Of a stretch of DNA of 64,000 nt, positions 1 to 14,759 are shown one piece after another. The first letter of the stretch is position 1, and each line of letters opens with the position of its first letter. The notes under the pieces were generated by a model that was not told the origin of the DNA, did no database searches, and saw nothing but the letters and a program-made list of their open reading frames with translations. The stretch comes from Unio delphinus. Taxonomy: Eukaryota > Mollusca > Bivalvia > Unionida > Unionidae. The position numbers and the translations under genes were made by a program. The stretch spans positions 4,698,501 to 4,762,500 of the forward strand of contig JAQISU010000166.1 in the NCBI GenBank assembly GCA_029339505.1, read 5' to 3'.

Positions 1-1987
<1,987 letters not shown>

Positions 1988-1993
1988 TTTATT
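1988..1993 (-). promoter_or_regulatory. Candidate polyadenylation signal of the HAD-like gene
   Basis: AATAAA on the minus strand about 215 bases past the stop codon of the 405-codon gene. The hexamer and distance fit a 3' UTR, but such hexamers are common by chance in AT-rich DNA. Confidence 0.35.
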
Positions 1994-2206
1994 TTTAATC
2001 ATATAATGTGTAAACTACCATATATATTCCGTACGTTGCAGTTTCCTAATGATAATCTGCTTCCTGCCATTATTTTAACAGGGTAAAATATGCAAAGTTT
2101 TCTTAATGAAAATTGATCTTATGTTGCAAAGTCGAAATTGCTTTGCGAGTTATTCCTGCATAACTACGGTTTCCAATTTGATGTAAAATAATGAACTCGC
2201 TATCTA

Positions 2207-3424
2207 TCACAAATTATGAATACCAGTTAAGCTAAATCCACGAGATATTCCATGCCATTTCATGAGATATTTGGAATAATTCTGTTCACATTTATTCACG
2301 GCATTGATATAATATTCATCTGATTCGATGCTCTCAATCAGATCAGCTTGGACCATGCACACATTTTCAAAGCTTGCTGCCTCCACTTTCGACAAACTCC
2401 TGGCTATTTTGGCTCCTTTTGTTTCAAAAAGCCTGACATCTACAATGTTGTCGTCCTCAAAAGTCCTGATATTGTCATCAAAGATGATGTGATGAACGTT
2501 GCAGTCAAATGGATCGATGAATAAGGGTTTTCCAGCCGTGTGGTGATACTGATTGCTTTGCCAATACACAAAATCATCCTTGAAGCCCATAATGCCCGTA
2601 CACTCGCTAAGAACGTTGTATACCTCTCTATCACCTGTATATGCTTGTAAAAGGTCTTTACTATCTTCGTTGCCACGCATCTGACATTTGATACATTGCC
2701 CGTCACTTCTATGGATGAAACCGGGGGTCCTGTTTACCGAGATGGCTACACGTTTGTTAAAGCCTGGATGGTTACCTTCTAACCCGTGTGCTAAACTGGC
2801 TATCACATTTTCAGCATCTAGTCCGTAGGTTCGAAACATTATTGCAAAGTCGCGGTTATCCATGTAAAGTTTATGAATGCACTTGTATATAGCTGGGAGA
2901 AGATAATGATAAGGTTGTCCATCTATTCCTTTCATGGTCAAACACTCGTGCTTTTGTTCATACCCATGTGTCCAGCGTAATAGATTCATATGCTGATTGA
3001 AATATGGTAAGAAGCTCTTACCAATCTCGGACTGAGTAAAATCTCCTGTTTGAAGTCGTAACTTTGCTCTGTCGTCTGGCGTCTTCACTAGCATTTTTTC
3101 CAGGTGCTTGTAATACGTGATTGTGTCTTGAGACGGAGGGGTGAGTGACAGTTTGTCGGAGTACCACTCCCAGCGTCCATCATCGGACTCTTTTCCCCAT
3201 GTCACCCCCGTCAGAAAACTGTTCAATGCTTGCTCCACCGATACATTCGTTATCGAATCAGCCACTATCACAGTGTTACGAATGTCAAAATGGAGTATAA
3301 GCTTTCTGCGTTTACCATTTTGTGCCACGCTATCTGATATATTAGAATTATCATCCATTTGTTTATCCACGCTGGTTGTTATAGAAACAGAATCTAATTC
3401 TCCATTGAACATGACCTGTAGCAT
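2207..3424 (-). CDS. Uncharacterised HAD-like protein, single open exon
   Basis: An uninterrupted 405-codon frame, much the longest in the window. It starts at an ATG on the minus strand (a second in-frame Met is residue 5) and ends in TGA. Visible features: a polar N-terminus (residues 1-40), then a hydrophobic strand ending HFDIRNT (45-51), which resembles HAD motif I (DxDx[T/V]) except that the second Asp is Arg49. A strand ending FRTYGLD lies at 197-203, where HAD motif II (Thr/Ser) would fall. IIFDDN at 313-318 resembles motif IV, with the acidic pair Asp316-Asp317, and is followed by NIVDVR. No signal peptide or membrane segment is seen, so it is probably cytosolic. From memory, lineage-expanded invertebrate proteins share this architecture, but I cannot name a family or substrate. 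R49 argues against classical phosphatase chemistry. The lack of introns could mean a retrocopy, a single-exon gene, or the last exon of a longer gene (CTACAG just after the ATG could be an acceptor). The coding call is strong; the function is tentative. Confidence 0.8.
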   Translation of the reverse strand: MLQVMFNGELDSVSITTSVDKQMDDNSNISDSVAQNGKRRKLILHFDIRNTVIVADSITNVSVEQALNSFLTGVTWGKESDDGRWEWYSDKLSLTPPSQDTITYYKHLEKMLVKTPDDRAKLRLQTGDFTQSEIGKSFLPYFNQHMNLLRWTHGYEQKHECLTMKGIDGQPYHYLLPAIYKCIHKLYMDNRDFAIMFRTYGLDAENVIASLAHGLEGNHPGFNKRVAISVNRTPGFIHRSDGQCIKCQMRGNEDSKDLLQAYTGDREVYNVLSECTGIMGFKDDFVYWQSNQYHHTAGKPLFIDPFDCNVHHIIFDDNIRTFEDDNIVDVRLFETKGAKIARSLSKVEAASFENVCMVQADLIESIESDEYYINAVNKCEQNYSKYLMKWHGISRGFSLTGIHNL

Positions 3425-3934
3425 ACGACAATCTCTTTCTATTCTGTTTTCGGTCTTTTACTCCACTTCCCCCTGAAAATTTGGCGAGGGCTGATTATTA
3501 TCCGTAGATAGACGGGTAGATACACGTTCAATACATATAACTATCCTTTATATATATATGCCTTTCATACAATACCTGTACTAGGACACCTTGATGCAGG
3601 AACCGACATGCCGACCAGAATTTGTTAAGACCTGAATATCGATCGTTCCCTATATCGAATAGAATGATCTGTGACGTCGAGTAAAACCTACTGGCTAATT
3701 TTTCGTGGGGTATTTCAATAACGGCTATCTCATAACTATATTTATATATTGGCATATATATGTACATAATGGAATTTTCTTTGGTGATGCATATTTGGTG
3801 AAAGTATTTAAATTTAGTTATTTTAAAGAGCAAAGAGAAATATATTTAAGAAAACAAAGCTATAGTAGAACAAATATTTTAAATTTTAGTGATCTTTTTT
3901 AATTATCTCTGAACAAAATGAGCTTATGAATACA

Positions 3935-4200
3935 TGAAAGGGGTAAATACTGTAAGGCCTCTTTTTGGCCAAAATTTAAAATTGTTTAAAAAAGTAGTTG
4001 ATCTGAGGATATCATTGAAAAAGTTATTACCATTTGAAAAACGTAAATTTGCCATTTATCTTCGAAGAATATTTTGATATGACGTCATACGCGCGTGCTG
4101 GTGACGTCACATTTAACTAAAATATCTATTTGGGGCGACATTGGAGCTATGTTAAAAATATATAGTGGTCCACATGTAACAGTCAATTTCACATTTTGAT
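3935..4200. other. Non-coding block with two CRE-like sites
   Basis: TGACGTCATACGCGCG and, 15 bases later, GGTGACGTCACA: two complete TGACGTCA motifs around a CG-rich core in AT-rich DNA, close to the 5' side of the HAD-like gene. Could be a promoter element or part of a dispersed repeat. Confidence 0.35.
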
Positions 4201-7200
4201 AGACTATAAAGGTAGACCTTAATAACCGAATAAAGAATATGAAGGTAGACGTTAGTAATCAATGACTAGAATATCGTTTTGATTATCGCATGTTGAACAA
4301 GTGAAACACGAAACAATTTAAGTCTGTCAGCTTCCTTTATTCCTTGCATCTCAATAAGGATATAAATGTTACTACATCTAAACTGTCATATTTGGTAAAT
4401 TAAAAATATCACATTATTTTGATACAATACAGTGACATTCAGATGAAAATATTGCCAGTGTTGTAAAAAAAAATGTTTATATACAAGATTTTTCTCGACA
4501 TGCTTACAGGTTACAGGGAGACAACAGTAACTACATTATTTATGATTTCTGGTCATAAAACTATAAAAGACAAAGATGGATTAGGGTTCGATTTTGAACC
4601 CTAGATTTGCAGTAAATTTAAAGTGTTTGTAACATTTTTTTATGGTTAAGCTACAATTACTCTTATTTAGACCATAACCATATAGTACTGTGAAACGCTG
4701 AAATAAAATTTAAAAACTATTGTTTCTAAACGGAAAATGTCATCATGTTTCCTTTAGCTAAGGTGGAGCGTGAATGAGAACACGTATGAAATTTGCATAT
4801 TTGTTAGATAGTTTTATAAAATACGTGTCTCCTGTCCAACTTTTTTTCGATTCTGCTGGTATTTTTTTTTTTAGGCCTTTGAAGATGAATAAATATAGCA
4901 ACACTTGAAGTTTGTATATGTTTTAGGCCCATACGGACATAAGGACCTAAAATATCAACTAAACATGATCATAAAAAGCACCCCCACCCACCTAAAAATA
5001 ACTGACATTCAATATCGACTGTCGTATGTGTTCTTCCTGTCTTTGTTCTCATCGCGTGTTGTGACAGTCTTAGTTAGCTCTGATCGGAATACAGGTAGGC
5101 TAAATATAGAAGAGGCGCAGAAAGGAAATCGATCGAGAAAAGCTTACAAGAAAAGCATTGTATTATTTTTTAATAACTGGGTCTGGAAGCTAAGAAATGA
5201 TATACAGTTAACGATTACCGTGTATCCATTACGTGCTTTCATTATTTTAAATAACATTTATTGTTTTGATTCATTTACAGACTTTTAAAAATATTTATAT
5301 GAATTCACAATCCTTAAATTTGCCACTCAACACCACAAAACAAAAACATAATGAAACTCATGCACACAAGCTAAGAAAGTACTGAAATCCGAATTATATA
5401 TATTAAATGGTAATAAAATGCAATAGGCATAGTGTTGTTATTCACATTTTCCCTTTCTAATGAGTTACTTCAGAGACGTAATAGGGAGGGAGAGAAGCGG
5501 GGGTGGGGGAACGTTCTATAAAACTGCTGTAGCCTATATTCGAAAATTAACAAGCCCGTCAATCCTCCCACCCACCCCCCCAAGAATTTTTTTTGAAGTG
5601 ACGTCCCTGAATACAGATTCACATTATCTTCTGCAAATAGAGACAAACTGAAGATCTAGATCACGCTATTGTTTTTAGCTTTTGTTTCAAAAATTTATAT
5701 AAATAATTGTTCTTTTTTTTTTTTCTACAGTGATTTATGCTTGTTCCTCTTGTTTCATATCTTTACGTCTGTCATTCTTTCTCTTATTTTTGCTGCATAA
5801 CTGAAACCTATGACTGTCCAAACATGTAAAATAGCTTAAAATTGAGCATGAAAATGATTTGTTTTAAATACTACTAGATGATAAGGTGGCATCTTTCATA
5901 TGGGCGCCTGCAGAAAATGTCAAGGGGGTCACGTGACCCTCCTGGAAATCGTACTGCAAAGACGAACGAACCTGAAAATATGTCATAAGATTCTGTTCAA
6001 AATGCTTAGTAAATATTAGCTTTAGTTTCAGGCTGCTTACTACACTAACTACGCAATTAACTGTCCCGGCCGTGACTGACTGCCACTCCCCCCCCCCCTT
6101 TGCAAAAAATCCTGAGGGTGCCATGCATCTGTCTTGTTGTAAGTAAGTACACATATAAGTAAACTTTGACAACCATAACGCTACTTCTTATCAATGTGAG
6201 ATTGAATAAGTGATTAATTGTTTAATAATCAGGAAAATTAGTAAATTTCACATGTGAAAAATGTCAAAAAATGGTTTACATATGTATCAATATGGAGTCT
6301 ATAGATAACTAGGACTAATATTACTACCACTACTCCTTCCTCGTGGACGGGGTACTAACATCCGGCGCTTTTTTCTTTAACCTAATATCAACATTTTGAA
6401 CATGTTCCTTGCATATAATGAAATATATTGAGTAGTACACTTATTTACATGTAATACCAGAAGTATCGCAAATCATTATGGAAATAGTTGTAAAATCTCG
6501 TTTACCTTTCTTATCCGATATTTTCGTTTAAATCGTCCGCCATATTAGTTCAAATTATGATTACTTCCGTTTTTAGCCTCGGTTGCTTGTGTGCCATAAA
6601 AGGACATTGAGGCCTTATTTGAAAAAGTAAAGAAATCGTAGTAAAAAATATGGCGCGATTTGGATCAGAAATTATAGGCATTAAAGGTAAATACGGTTGA
6701 TCGGCAACTTTAAAATTCAACCAAGAACAATTGTTTAATGATATCATAGCGTAGAATATCCAGATATGGTGTGGCAAGCCTTATAAAAGAACAAGGGGTC
6801 ACGGAGAGTCTCGCGTTATCTGTCATGGTGGACACGGTGATTTTAGTGAACCATGCCAATTTATTTATCGTGTAAGCTTCAAAATGAGTCAAACTTCTTT
6901 CAGAGCATGATTATACACATATAGTAGATTTAAACGTTATTTGTTTTCCTGACTTTAGTGATGATTTGTTTGCTCCATGATAATATGGGATCAGTTCGTA
7001 GCCTCAACCATAGCAAATAGTTGAAGCTACGACATCGTAGCAAATAGATAACAACAATGTACATAAATTTACAAGAGTATGTATACATACCCGACGACGC
7101 AAACACACAAGCACACAGAAAAAAAACGTCAAGGAACACAGAGACTTTTAAAAGAGGCCTTTTACTCAGGGATAACGTCAGTTGGAGTAAACGGACCTGG

Positions 7201-9168
7201 GAAGACAAATTACATTCACATCATCATCATCATACCTGGGAAGACAAATTACATTCACATCATCATCATCATCATCATCATCACCACCACCATCATCATC
7301 AATCCCTTAAACCAAGAGATCGCTGGGGTATAATATTTGACTTTACAACCAATTCTCTCCATCTTTCCCTGATGTCTACTTCTCTTTACGAATCTACAAA
7401 TCCCATGCAAGTCCACTCCTTAATGTTGTCTTCCCACCTCTTTTTATGTCTGCCTCTTCTTCTGCAGGTTTTTCGTTCTTGTGACGTATGTCAGAAAACT
7501 GTTTTCTAAGGGTAGAGTTACACGTGTTCCCCTAAGCCAAAATGCCCTTAATTGGTACACCCTTTAAAAGAGTGGCTGTGGATACCGTTGTTTTCACGTG
7601 ACGTGACAAAACGTGTGTATTTCCATATCCGGCATTTTGAGTCCCAATCCCACAATCGGCAAGTTTCATTTTGTGAGTAAGAATATAAAAATACATCTCA
7701 TTCTGTTGTGGATGTTAACCTCGCGAGATCGAATCGCGTGACTCTTTTTACGTGTTTTCTTCAAGTAAAATCTTTATATTTCAACCATTTTTGTTATTCT
7801 TTCCTAAACAAATAGATCGATCAAGAAACAAACGCATAAACAAATAGATACACAACCACGTAGAAACATGTAATGATTTTCAATTTTCACGGGCTTAAAT
7901 CAAGCATTTGATTATCGTTAAAGTTTAAAAGCCAATTGTTTATATACAATTTCATATTTCTAAAAGCATTTCAGGAATACATCGTTTTGACATTCGAAAC
8001 AACGTCATGTTCCGTCAGACGCGTGTTTCGTTTGAATACACTAAAGATGAAACTTCATTGACCGGTTATCGCTTTCATCTAGTATAAGCCTACGTCCACC
8101 ATCCCCTCCACAAATACAATATTTGAATATACTAATTAAAATGGTTTCTCAAATATTCTATGGCACAAACACATGTTGTCGCGAAAAATATTTGTACATA
8201 AAAGTTCTAGCATAAAATACATGCTATGAAATTTTAATTCGTGACTGATATTGTATCCAGAAAATCATGATCTGTAAATACTCTTTCAAGATGACAAGCT
8301 TAGAGATATGATACGAATAACTTTTAAAAAACGTCAATATTGTCTGTTTGTAAACAACAACAAAAAGTGCATTTCTTAGATATCAATATACACGATTACG
8401 GTTCTACTTTACTATTCTGTCTTTCGATATAAGCAAGGAAGCTTCCAGCTTTATTTTTATTTTTGTGCTATAGTGCACATAATTTCAAAGTATAATCTAT
8501 GTATTGAGTCGAAGAAGTAAATATCCTTATCGATAGTTAAATCAGATTATTATTCTTGAATATACATGATGACTAATGTTGACAACGGTTTGTTAGCGGT
8601 TTGTTGACAGCGTGCCCTCTGACCTTCGATGTCAGCGGTTATCAAAATTAAGCTCCACGACTATTTATATGTGCATATTAAAAATAAGATATATAATGGA
8701 GAGACTGCATCGGAAAAAGATAGGAACAATAAAAAAAACGATTTTTACAGTTACCCGACCGATTGTCTTCCACCCCCACTACACAACGTGTAAATGTCGC
8801 TAACACTCGAATTTGCAACCCCATAAAGAACCGCTAATAAACAAATATATTTCATATCTAATACTAATAACAACGTAATAACTGTCCGAGATATGTTTTT
8901 TTTAACGAAAAGAAAAGTGGACCTTGAACAGTCTGATTTCCCACACATGCACTCACGATGAAAGTGATTGTAAACACAAATAAATGAACCAGAGAAAATG
9001 GGCGTCTGTACATACATATTGTAAGCTACAAATGTATCCCAAATGTTTTCTGCATAAGAACAGTCTCTTTGTAAGTCTCCAACATTTAATTGTCCCTGTG
9101 TAGTGCATATGAGATCATGTCTCCAATGTGTTTATGTGTGAGAATCGTCCATTTGTGTGTACAGCATG
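4201..9168. other. No gene seen
   Basis: AT-rich sequence with the CAT tract near 7200 and small homopolymer runs. No supported exon, although short exons cannot be excluded. Confidence 0.55.
7216..7300. repeat. (CAT)n tract with 39-bp duplicated flank
   Basis: CAT/CAC triplets; the stretch ACCTGGGAAGACAAATTACA plus TTCACATCATC occurs twice in tandem from 7194. Confidence 0.93.
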
Positions 9169-9493
9169 TTTTGTTTAATTGTTTGATTAGGATTTTATCG
9201 TAGCTTTAACAATTTATCTGTCATATCACTACGAGGTCTGCAGTGAGGCAGTTTGTAGTGATGTCTAGCACTGGGGCATCATGCCGCAGACATGTAGCAT
9301 GATGTCCCACCCAGTCACATTATCCTGACACAAGCTCGACCAGTCCTAACACTAACCTCTTAATGCTGAGAGCCAAGCGAGGCAGCTGTTGTACCATTTT
9401 TGTAAGTCTTTGGTATGACTCGGCCGGGGATCGAACCCACGACTTCCAGCTTCCGCTGCGGACGCTCTAAACACTAGGCTATCGGAGCGGTTG
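9169..9493 (-). mobile_element. SINE family A, copy 1
   Basis: Full-length tRNA-derived SINE. The head at the right end, read on the minus strand, has a tRNA-like A box (GGCCTAGTGGTTAGAGCG-type) and a B box (GATCGATCCCCG-type). A conserved body follows, with AAGACTTACAAAAATGGTAC and a GACATCATGCTACATG stretch, then a tail close to AAGCTACGTTAAAAATCCTAAT. CAGCATG on both sides may be the target-site duplication. It faces copy 2 head-to-head. Confidence 0.88.
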
Positions 9494-9574
9494 CAGCATG
9501 GCTCTTGACATCATTGGAATTAATGTTTCAGAAACGCTACCATGTTTTCGTTATTTCTAGTTTTAGACACTAAG

Positions 9575-9888
9575 GCCGCTCCGATGGCCTAGTGGTTAGA
9601 GCGTTCGCCGCGGAAGCGGGAGGTCGTGGGATCGATCCCCGGCCGAGTCATACCAAAGACTTACAAAAATGGTACTAATAGCTGCCTCGCTTGACGCTCA
9701 GCATTAAGAGGTTAGTGTTAGGACTGGTCGGCCTGGTGTCAGGATAATGTGACTGGGTGGGACATCATGCTACATGTCTGCGGCATGATGCCTCAGTGCT
9801 AGACATCACTATAAACTGCATCACAGCAGACATCGTAGCGATATGACTGAAAAATTGTTAAAGCTACGTTAAAAATCCTAATAAAAAA
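9575..9888 (+). mobile_element. SINE family A, copy 2
   Basis: Plus-strand copy with the best-preserved tRNA-like head (GATGGCCTAGTGGTTAGAGC ... GATCGATCCCCGG) and the complete family tail ending AATCCTAATAAA. A short ACTAAG repeat on both sides is a possible target-site duplication. Lies about 80 bases from copy 1 in opposite orientation. Confidence 0.9.
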
Positions 9889-11042
9889 ACTAAGAGTAAT
9901 ATCTTGTTGTGTTTGTCTTGTTTTTAACTGGCTTAAATGATTCCCGAATTTGTATTCAGAGAGAAATAAGGACTTTTTAGTTGTTAACAAACTCTTAAAG
10001 ACGCTTACCTCGTCAGATATAAATGTAACAGTTACGGTTGACATAAATAATAAATATGCCTCTTAGTACTGATTATTTTTAGATAAATCTTACTGAAGTA
10101 ACAGATTCACGTATGCTCATTGATCACAGTTAGAAAGGCATATCTTTATTATTTATAAAAGTCCTTTACTTAGCCGTACTAGTTTTACTCTTTCGACAGC
10201 CTCATGTATTGGAAGTTTTATAGAAGGGCGACACCATTGTTTTGGAAAGAAGATAAATCTCTCTGCTGTGTATATTTGGTGAGATACCAGAGGACGTTGA
10301 GCTAATTGATCAGAATTATATGATATGAAACTGTATTTGATCAGATTTCGTTGGATTATGCGATATTCGATTTGTCTAAATAGATTTTGCGTTTTGTCGG
10401 TTTTCCCCCGTATGTATTTGCTTTTCACAATGGGACTCTTGTCTCGAAACCTTCCAGGCCACTGTACGCTGTCAGTAGTTTCCAGTATGCGTTATCGGTT
10501 TGTTCTGTATAGAAATCAATCTCTGAAAAGTTATCCCCATGGATCCTGAAGTACATCTGAAGAACATGCAGCAAAGCATAAAAGTAAAGTAATCGTAAAT
10601 CAGTCATACTATAGCCAATTCACATCATTCTAATCCTTAAGCATCTTAATGTTTGTCTTTTATTAGAAAGGGTTTGGAACATACAAAATGAATTTATTGT
10701 CATGTCATCGTTGACAGTATCTATTATATAAATGTCATCGATTTACAATTTTTTCTTTTTAAGTATTTGGCATTCATTGTGTATGGAAAATTGATATCAT
10801 AACTAAAGATAAACTAAATAGTCCCTGAAATTCTTCTCTTTGGATCATCCATTCTTTCCATGTGAATAGTACTCAACCTTCAAGCTTAATCTTTAATCAA
10901 GAACTTACCTGGCACAAATATAGGTATAACTGAGAACTATTTTATCCATTTAATCCATTCCATGCCTTGCTCCGCTTTTGGAAGTTGGGAATATGAAAGA
11001 AAAGGAATGTGATCGTGAGTGGCTAGTGCAGTTAGTTTCAAA

Positions 11043-11100
<58 letters not shown>

Positions 11101-11116
11101 TACATACATACATACA

Positions 11117-11191
<75 letters not shown>
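11043..11191. repeat. Compound microsatellite (CA)n(CATA)n(TA)n
   Basis: Three adjoining simple repeats in succession, ending about 50 bases before the hAT-like MITE. The periodic peptides on both strands are not genes. Confidence 0.98.
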
Positions 11192-11194
<3 letters not shown>

Positions 11195-11244
11195 CTTCAA
11201 TGTATTGTAAATGTCTATTCTATTTGGTGTTCTTTGTTCTATAT

Positions 11245-11493
11245 CGGTGCTATCCAGCCTTTTTGACACAATGGGCCACTGGATGTTTGTTCGTCAAGTT
11301 GAGGGGCGCAGCAGAAAACTTAAAAGCAACGACTATGAAAGTTAGTCACAATTGTTTACTTGGTTTAAGAAGATAAACCAAGAAAGTAGGCCATCGGCTT
11401 ATATTTTTACATTTATTTTTTTAACAATTAAATTGCTCGAGCTCTGGCAGGCCATTGAAAATTGGCCCGCGGGCCGCATGTTGAACAGCACTG
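11245..11493. mobile_element. hAT-like MITE with 8-bp target-site duplication
   Basis: A 249-base element. The left end CGGTGCTATCCAGCC and the reverse complement of the right end CAGTGCTGTTCAAC form imperfect terminal inverted repeats of the hAT CAGTG type. Flanked by 8-base direct repeats TTCTATAT (11237-11244) and CTCTATAT (11494-11501), the hAT target length, with one mismatch. An internal GGCCCGCGGGCCGC palindrome lies near the right end. No transposase. Confidence 0.82.
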
Positions 11494-12839
11494 CTCTATA
11501 TTAACGTACACTTTGGTCTTTTGAAACCTCTCCTAATTTTTAAGGTAGAAGGAATGACCCTAATTATCACAATCCTAGCATTTCTAAATTCACACGTAAA
11601 CTAAATCTGTAATGTGATTTACATTTTACTAGGCTTAGAAATGGGTTGACTTTTTAGTGAGTGCCTGTTACAGTTAAACGCGTAACTTGCTCTGCAAATA
11701 TGCAGCCGCAGTGTAAAAGTATTTACATGTGTCTGCTACAGAGATAAATATCTAAAAATCTAGATGGTTGAGGGGTGATGACAAGTATGCTAATTTGTTA
11801 CAGTACTAGAGAACTTTATTCATGCATAAGGCACATACTGATTCTTTTAGCTGTCTTGTCACAGGAAAAAATTCAAAATAGGTCTTTCCTGTAAAAAAAA
11901 AAATGAATGTAAAAAAGAGGGGTTGGTGGCAGTGTTGGTTCAGTAGAAAAGCCACTAGTTGCGTAAGGAATTAACTTTAATACCTTAGTCGGAATCTTAC
12001 AAGCATCCTTTCAACAACAATCATTAGTTAGTTGTGTTTTTTTTTGTATCGTTAATGTTATTTTTTTTTCAATAGACCATCGTTGGTTGATAATGTACCA
12101 AAATAACTTCAGTGAGACCTTAGGTTCCAGTTTTAATCGGATGATTGCGAGAAACGATCGATAAACAGACTCGAGGTCACGCAACGGGCATTACTTTCAT
12201 ATCGCGTTCATACAGGAGCAAATAATTTTACTATGGCATTTATGTATCCTAATGTTTGGATCTTGATACATGTGACATAACTTGTAAATCAGATTGAAAA
12301 TTGGATGCTACTTCAATGGCTTGCATACTGTCACATGTGTCATAAAACATCAGAAACTTATCTGAGAGAACAAAACAAAACATATGTAACCACTTGTGAA
12401 GAGGTGTGTGGGTGTCGGTGAGAATGGGCACACCAATATGAACACAGAAGTACATGTTGACCACAGACTGTTTAATCAAAAGCAGCTTTTGCAATGAAAA
12501 GTAATAGATCTTGTACAACAATGTTTAAGTCAAGACCTATCAATTGCGAAACCCACCAGAAAACAACATTACCATCCTTCCTAGTTTGACTCTGTTGCTA
12601 CCATTAGGTTGGTTCTCTTCTTGACAGATGGTAATCATGTGATCTGACTTTTCATAAAATCGTTAGACACTATCAGACAACAAACTGTTTAACCGATTAC
12701 ACAGTCATTACCATTTTAAGAAAATATATATTTTATTTGAGAACGTGGGGTACGGCCATGTTTTGAAACTGTGTAAGTCAATGGCACATTTTTAAACTAG
12801 TGTACCGCCAGCAGTTCCGACATTTTCTCAAAATAAAAC

Positions 12840-13400
12840 TTTGCGGCCACTCCTCGTCAATATCACTCAAGGCGTCATGGAAGATTGGTTCCGGTTCAAT
12901 TAATTTCTAGCATAATGTATTTTTCATGATTCTTTAAACGGAGATGACACATCAATACAGAAGTGGTATTTCACCGCAGCATGTGCAGATCAATCGGGTA
13001 AAATGATAACGTTACAACGGAATATGCCATGCTAGCAAGATCAGAATGTATAGGTCTTTTGATTAAATGATTTACCTAGGCTTTTATCTGCCGAATAGAG
13101 GAGATGGGTTTATCTCATAAAATAAATAGTATCGTATAGAATGTACATTTTAAAGTACCATGTCAATAACTCTATTGGATTATTTTGGGTTGGGTCCCAG
13201 AATACGTGTAGCTACAATGCAGTTTTATGCAACTCAGAGTTCTCGCATGGACGAGGAAACCCCTATCATACGCAGTGTATTTTTTTAAACATATTTTATT
13301 TTTTCTTCCCCAAGAGAATTTATATTAGCAGGAAAAATAGCGAAGTAAAATGCCTAGTTGACGACCGAGATGAATATAAGTGTAGAATGATAAGTTATTG
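12840..13400. repeat. Paralogous module X, copy 1
   Basis: Non-coding sequence sharing blocks with 24145-24690: TTACAACGGAATA, CCATGCTAGC, ATGTATAGGTCTTT, ACCTAGGCTTTTATC, GGATTATTTTGG/GAATTATTTTGG and GTTTTATGCAACT. Overall divergence is high, so the duplication is old. It has one copy of the sequence that became the 28-bp array in copy 3. Confidence 0.75.
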
Positions 13401-14759
13401 ACAACATATTGGATGTTCCTGTCAGGTCACATTAAATTCGCCAGGTTATAATTGGCCTTTCCCATACAAAGTGCAATAAATGTAAACACAATCATGTATT
13501 CATAATGCATTGCACTTCAGGCCGTTGTGTGCGGAGGTTGTTCAATTGAATGAATAACAAATGTATGACCTTCATATATGCATATATTTCATGCCCACGA
13601 AAATACAGTAGAATATTTTATATCCACTTGCATACATATTCTTCAGTGAATGCAAAATGAAAACAGCTTCCAGTAATATTACTTTTCAAAATCAAACTGT
13701 TCATTATATAACTCCATTGTTGACTACTTGATGTTAAAAGTGCTTTCCTTAGATCCCTATTATGTTTCACAAGAACTCCCTTGATTTCAGAGTATTCAAA
13801 CTTGTTTCTTTTGGAATTTCATTAATTCTTTGTTGCTGAAGCCAGCAAATGTAAAAAATTATTTAACTTATATCAGACATTACATATGAATGAAATAGTT
13901 TCGTAAGATCCCACTGATTACGTTTTCGACGCTGATTTCCGTATCTTTACAGGGAAAACAGGCAATGGAATGAGTTATTGTGAAGACGACTTAAAACAGG
14001 AGGAACAGAAAGCACTGGATAACATGATTCCACACACTCGACCCTCCATGTAACGATAGCTATGTCAGACCCTGGCAAGTATCCCACACGATATCATAAG
14101 GTTCCCCTATATTCCAAAGATCTCTATACAATTACTCTGTAAACTGGAAATACTAAAGTGTCCAGAGTATAAATAAATTTACTCTATTTGATCCATAATC
14201 AGAAATCTCACAACTTTCCAATTATCTGTCAACCGCAAAAGTGCATGATTTCTCTTCATTAATTTCTGTAAGGTAACGAAAGCATTTCACACCGAGAAAC
14301 TATACAACTCAGCCACCTAATACAGGGAACTATTTTTACTACGCCACCTTTGGTCAACTATTGATATTAAGTCATATTTCGCCTGTAACTTTGCACCATA
14401 TTTACCACCATAGGAACAATAAACGTCATCTGCCAACGGCGGAAAAGCCTCGTCTCGTTTATTACATTGTATTTTTTACCAGTCTCCAATCATAAATGCT
14501 GCACCTGGAGTGACACGATCAATTTACACAATTAGATTTGAATAGTGACTACTGAGCGATAGGGGTAAGCAGGCGGATCTGACCGGAATTCACCAAAGTA
14601 AATCATGACATCATGGAAGCTAACACATACGTCACTCCGTGATGTATGCCCCATGTAATTTGCTGATTCAGTCTGATGAGTATATTCCCAGCACCAACAC
14701 CCCATAATAAAACACGTATTCACAAGAATCTATATAAAGAAATGCTTAAAAAAAATAAT

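Noticed and set aside
7057..7509. 150-codon frame with a His-rich stretch
   Set aside because: The histidines come from the CAT/CAC tract; the flanks have no recognisable domain, and a second frame across the tract is equally open.
9575..9650. Candidate tRNA gene (A and B boxes)
   Set aside because: The same sequence recurs at the head of six other elements with a common tail; it does not close a standard acceptor stem. It is a SINE head.
10937..11376. Open frames of up to 132 codons on both strands
   Set aside because: They are translations of the (CA)(CATA)(TA) microsatellite with periodic peptides.
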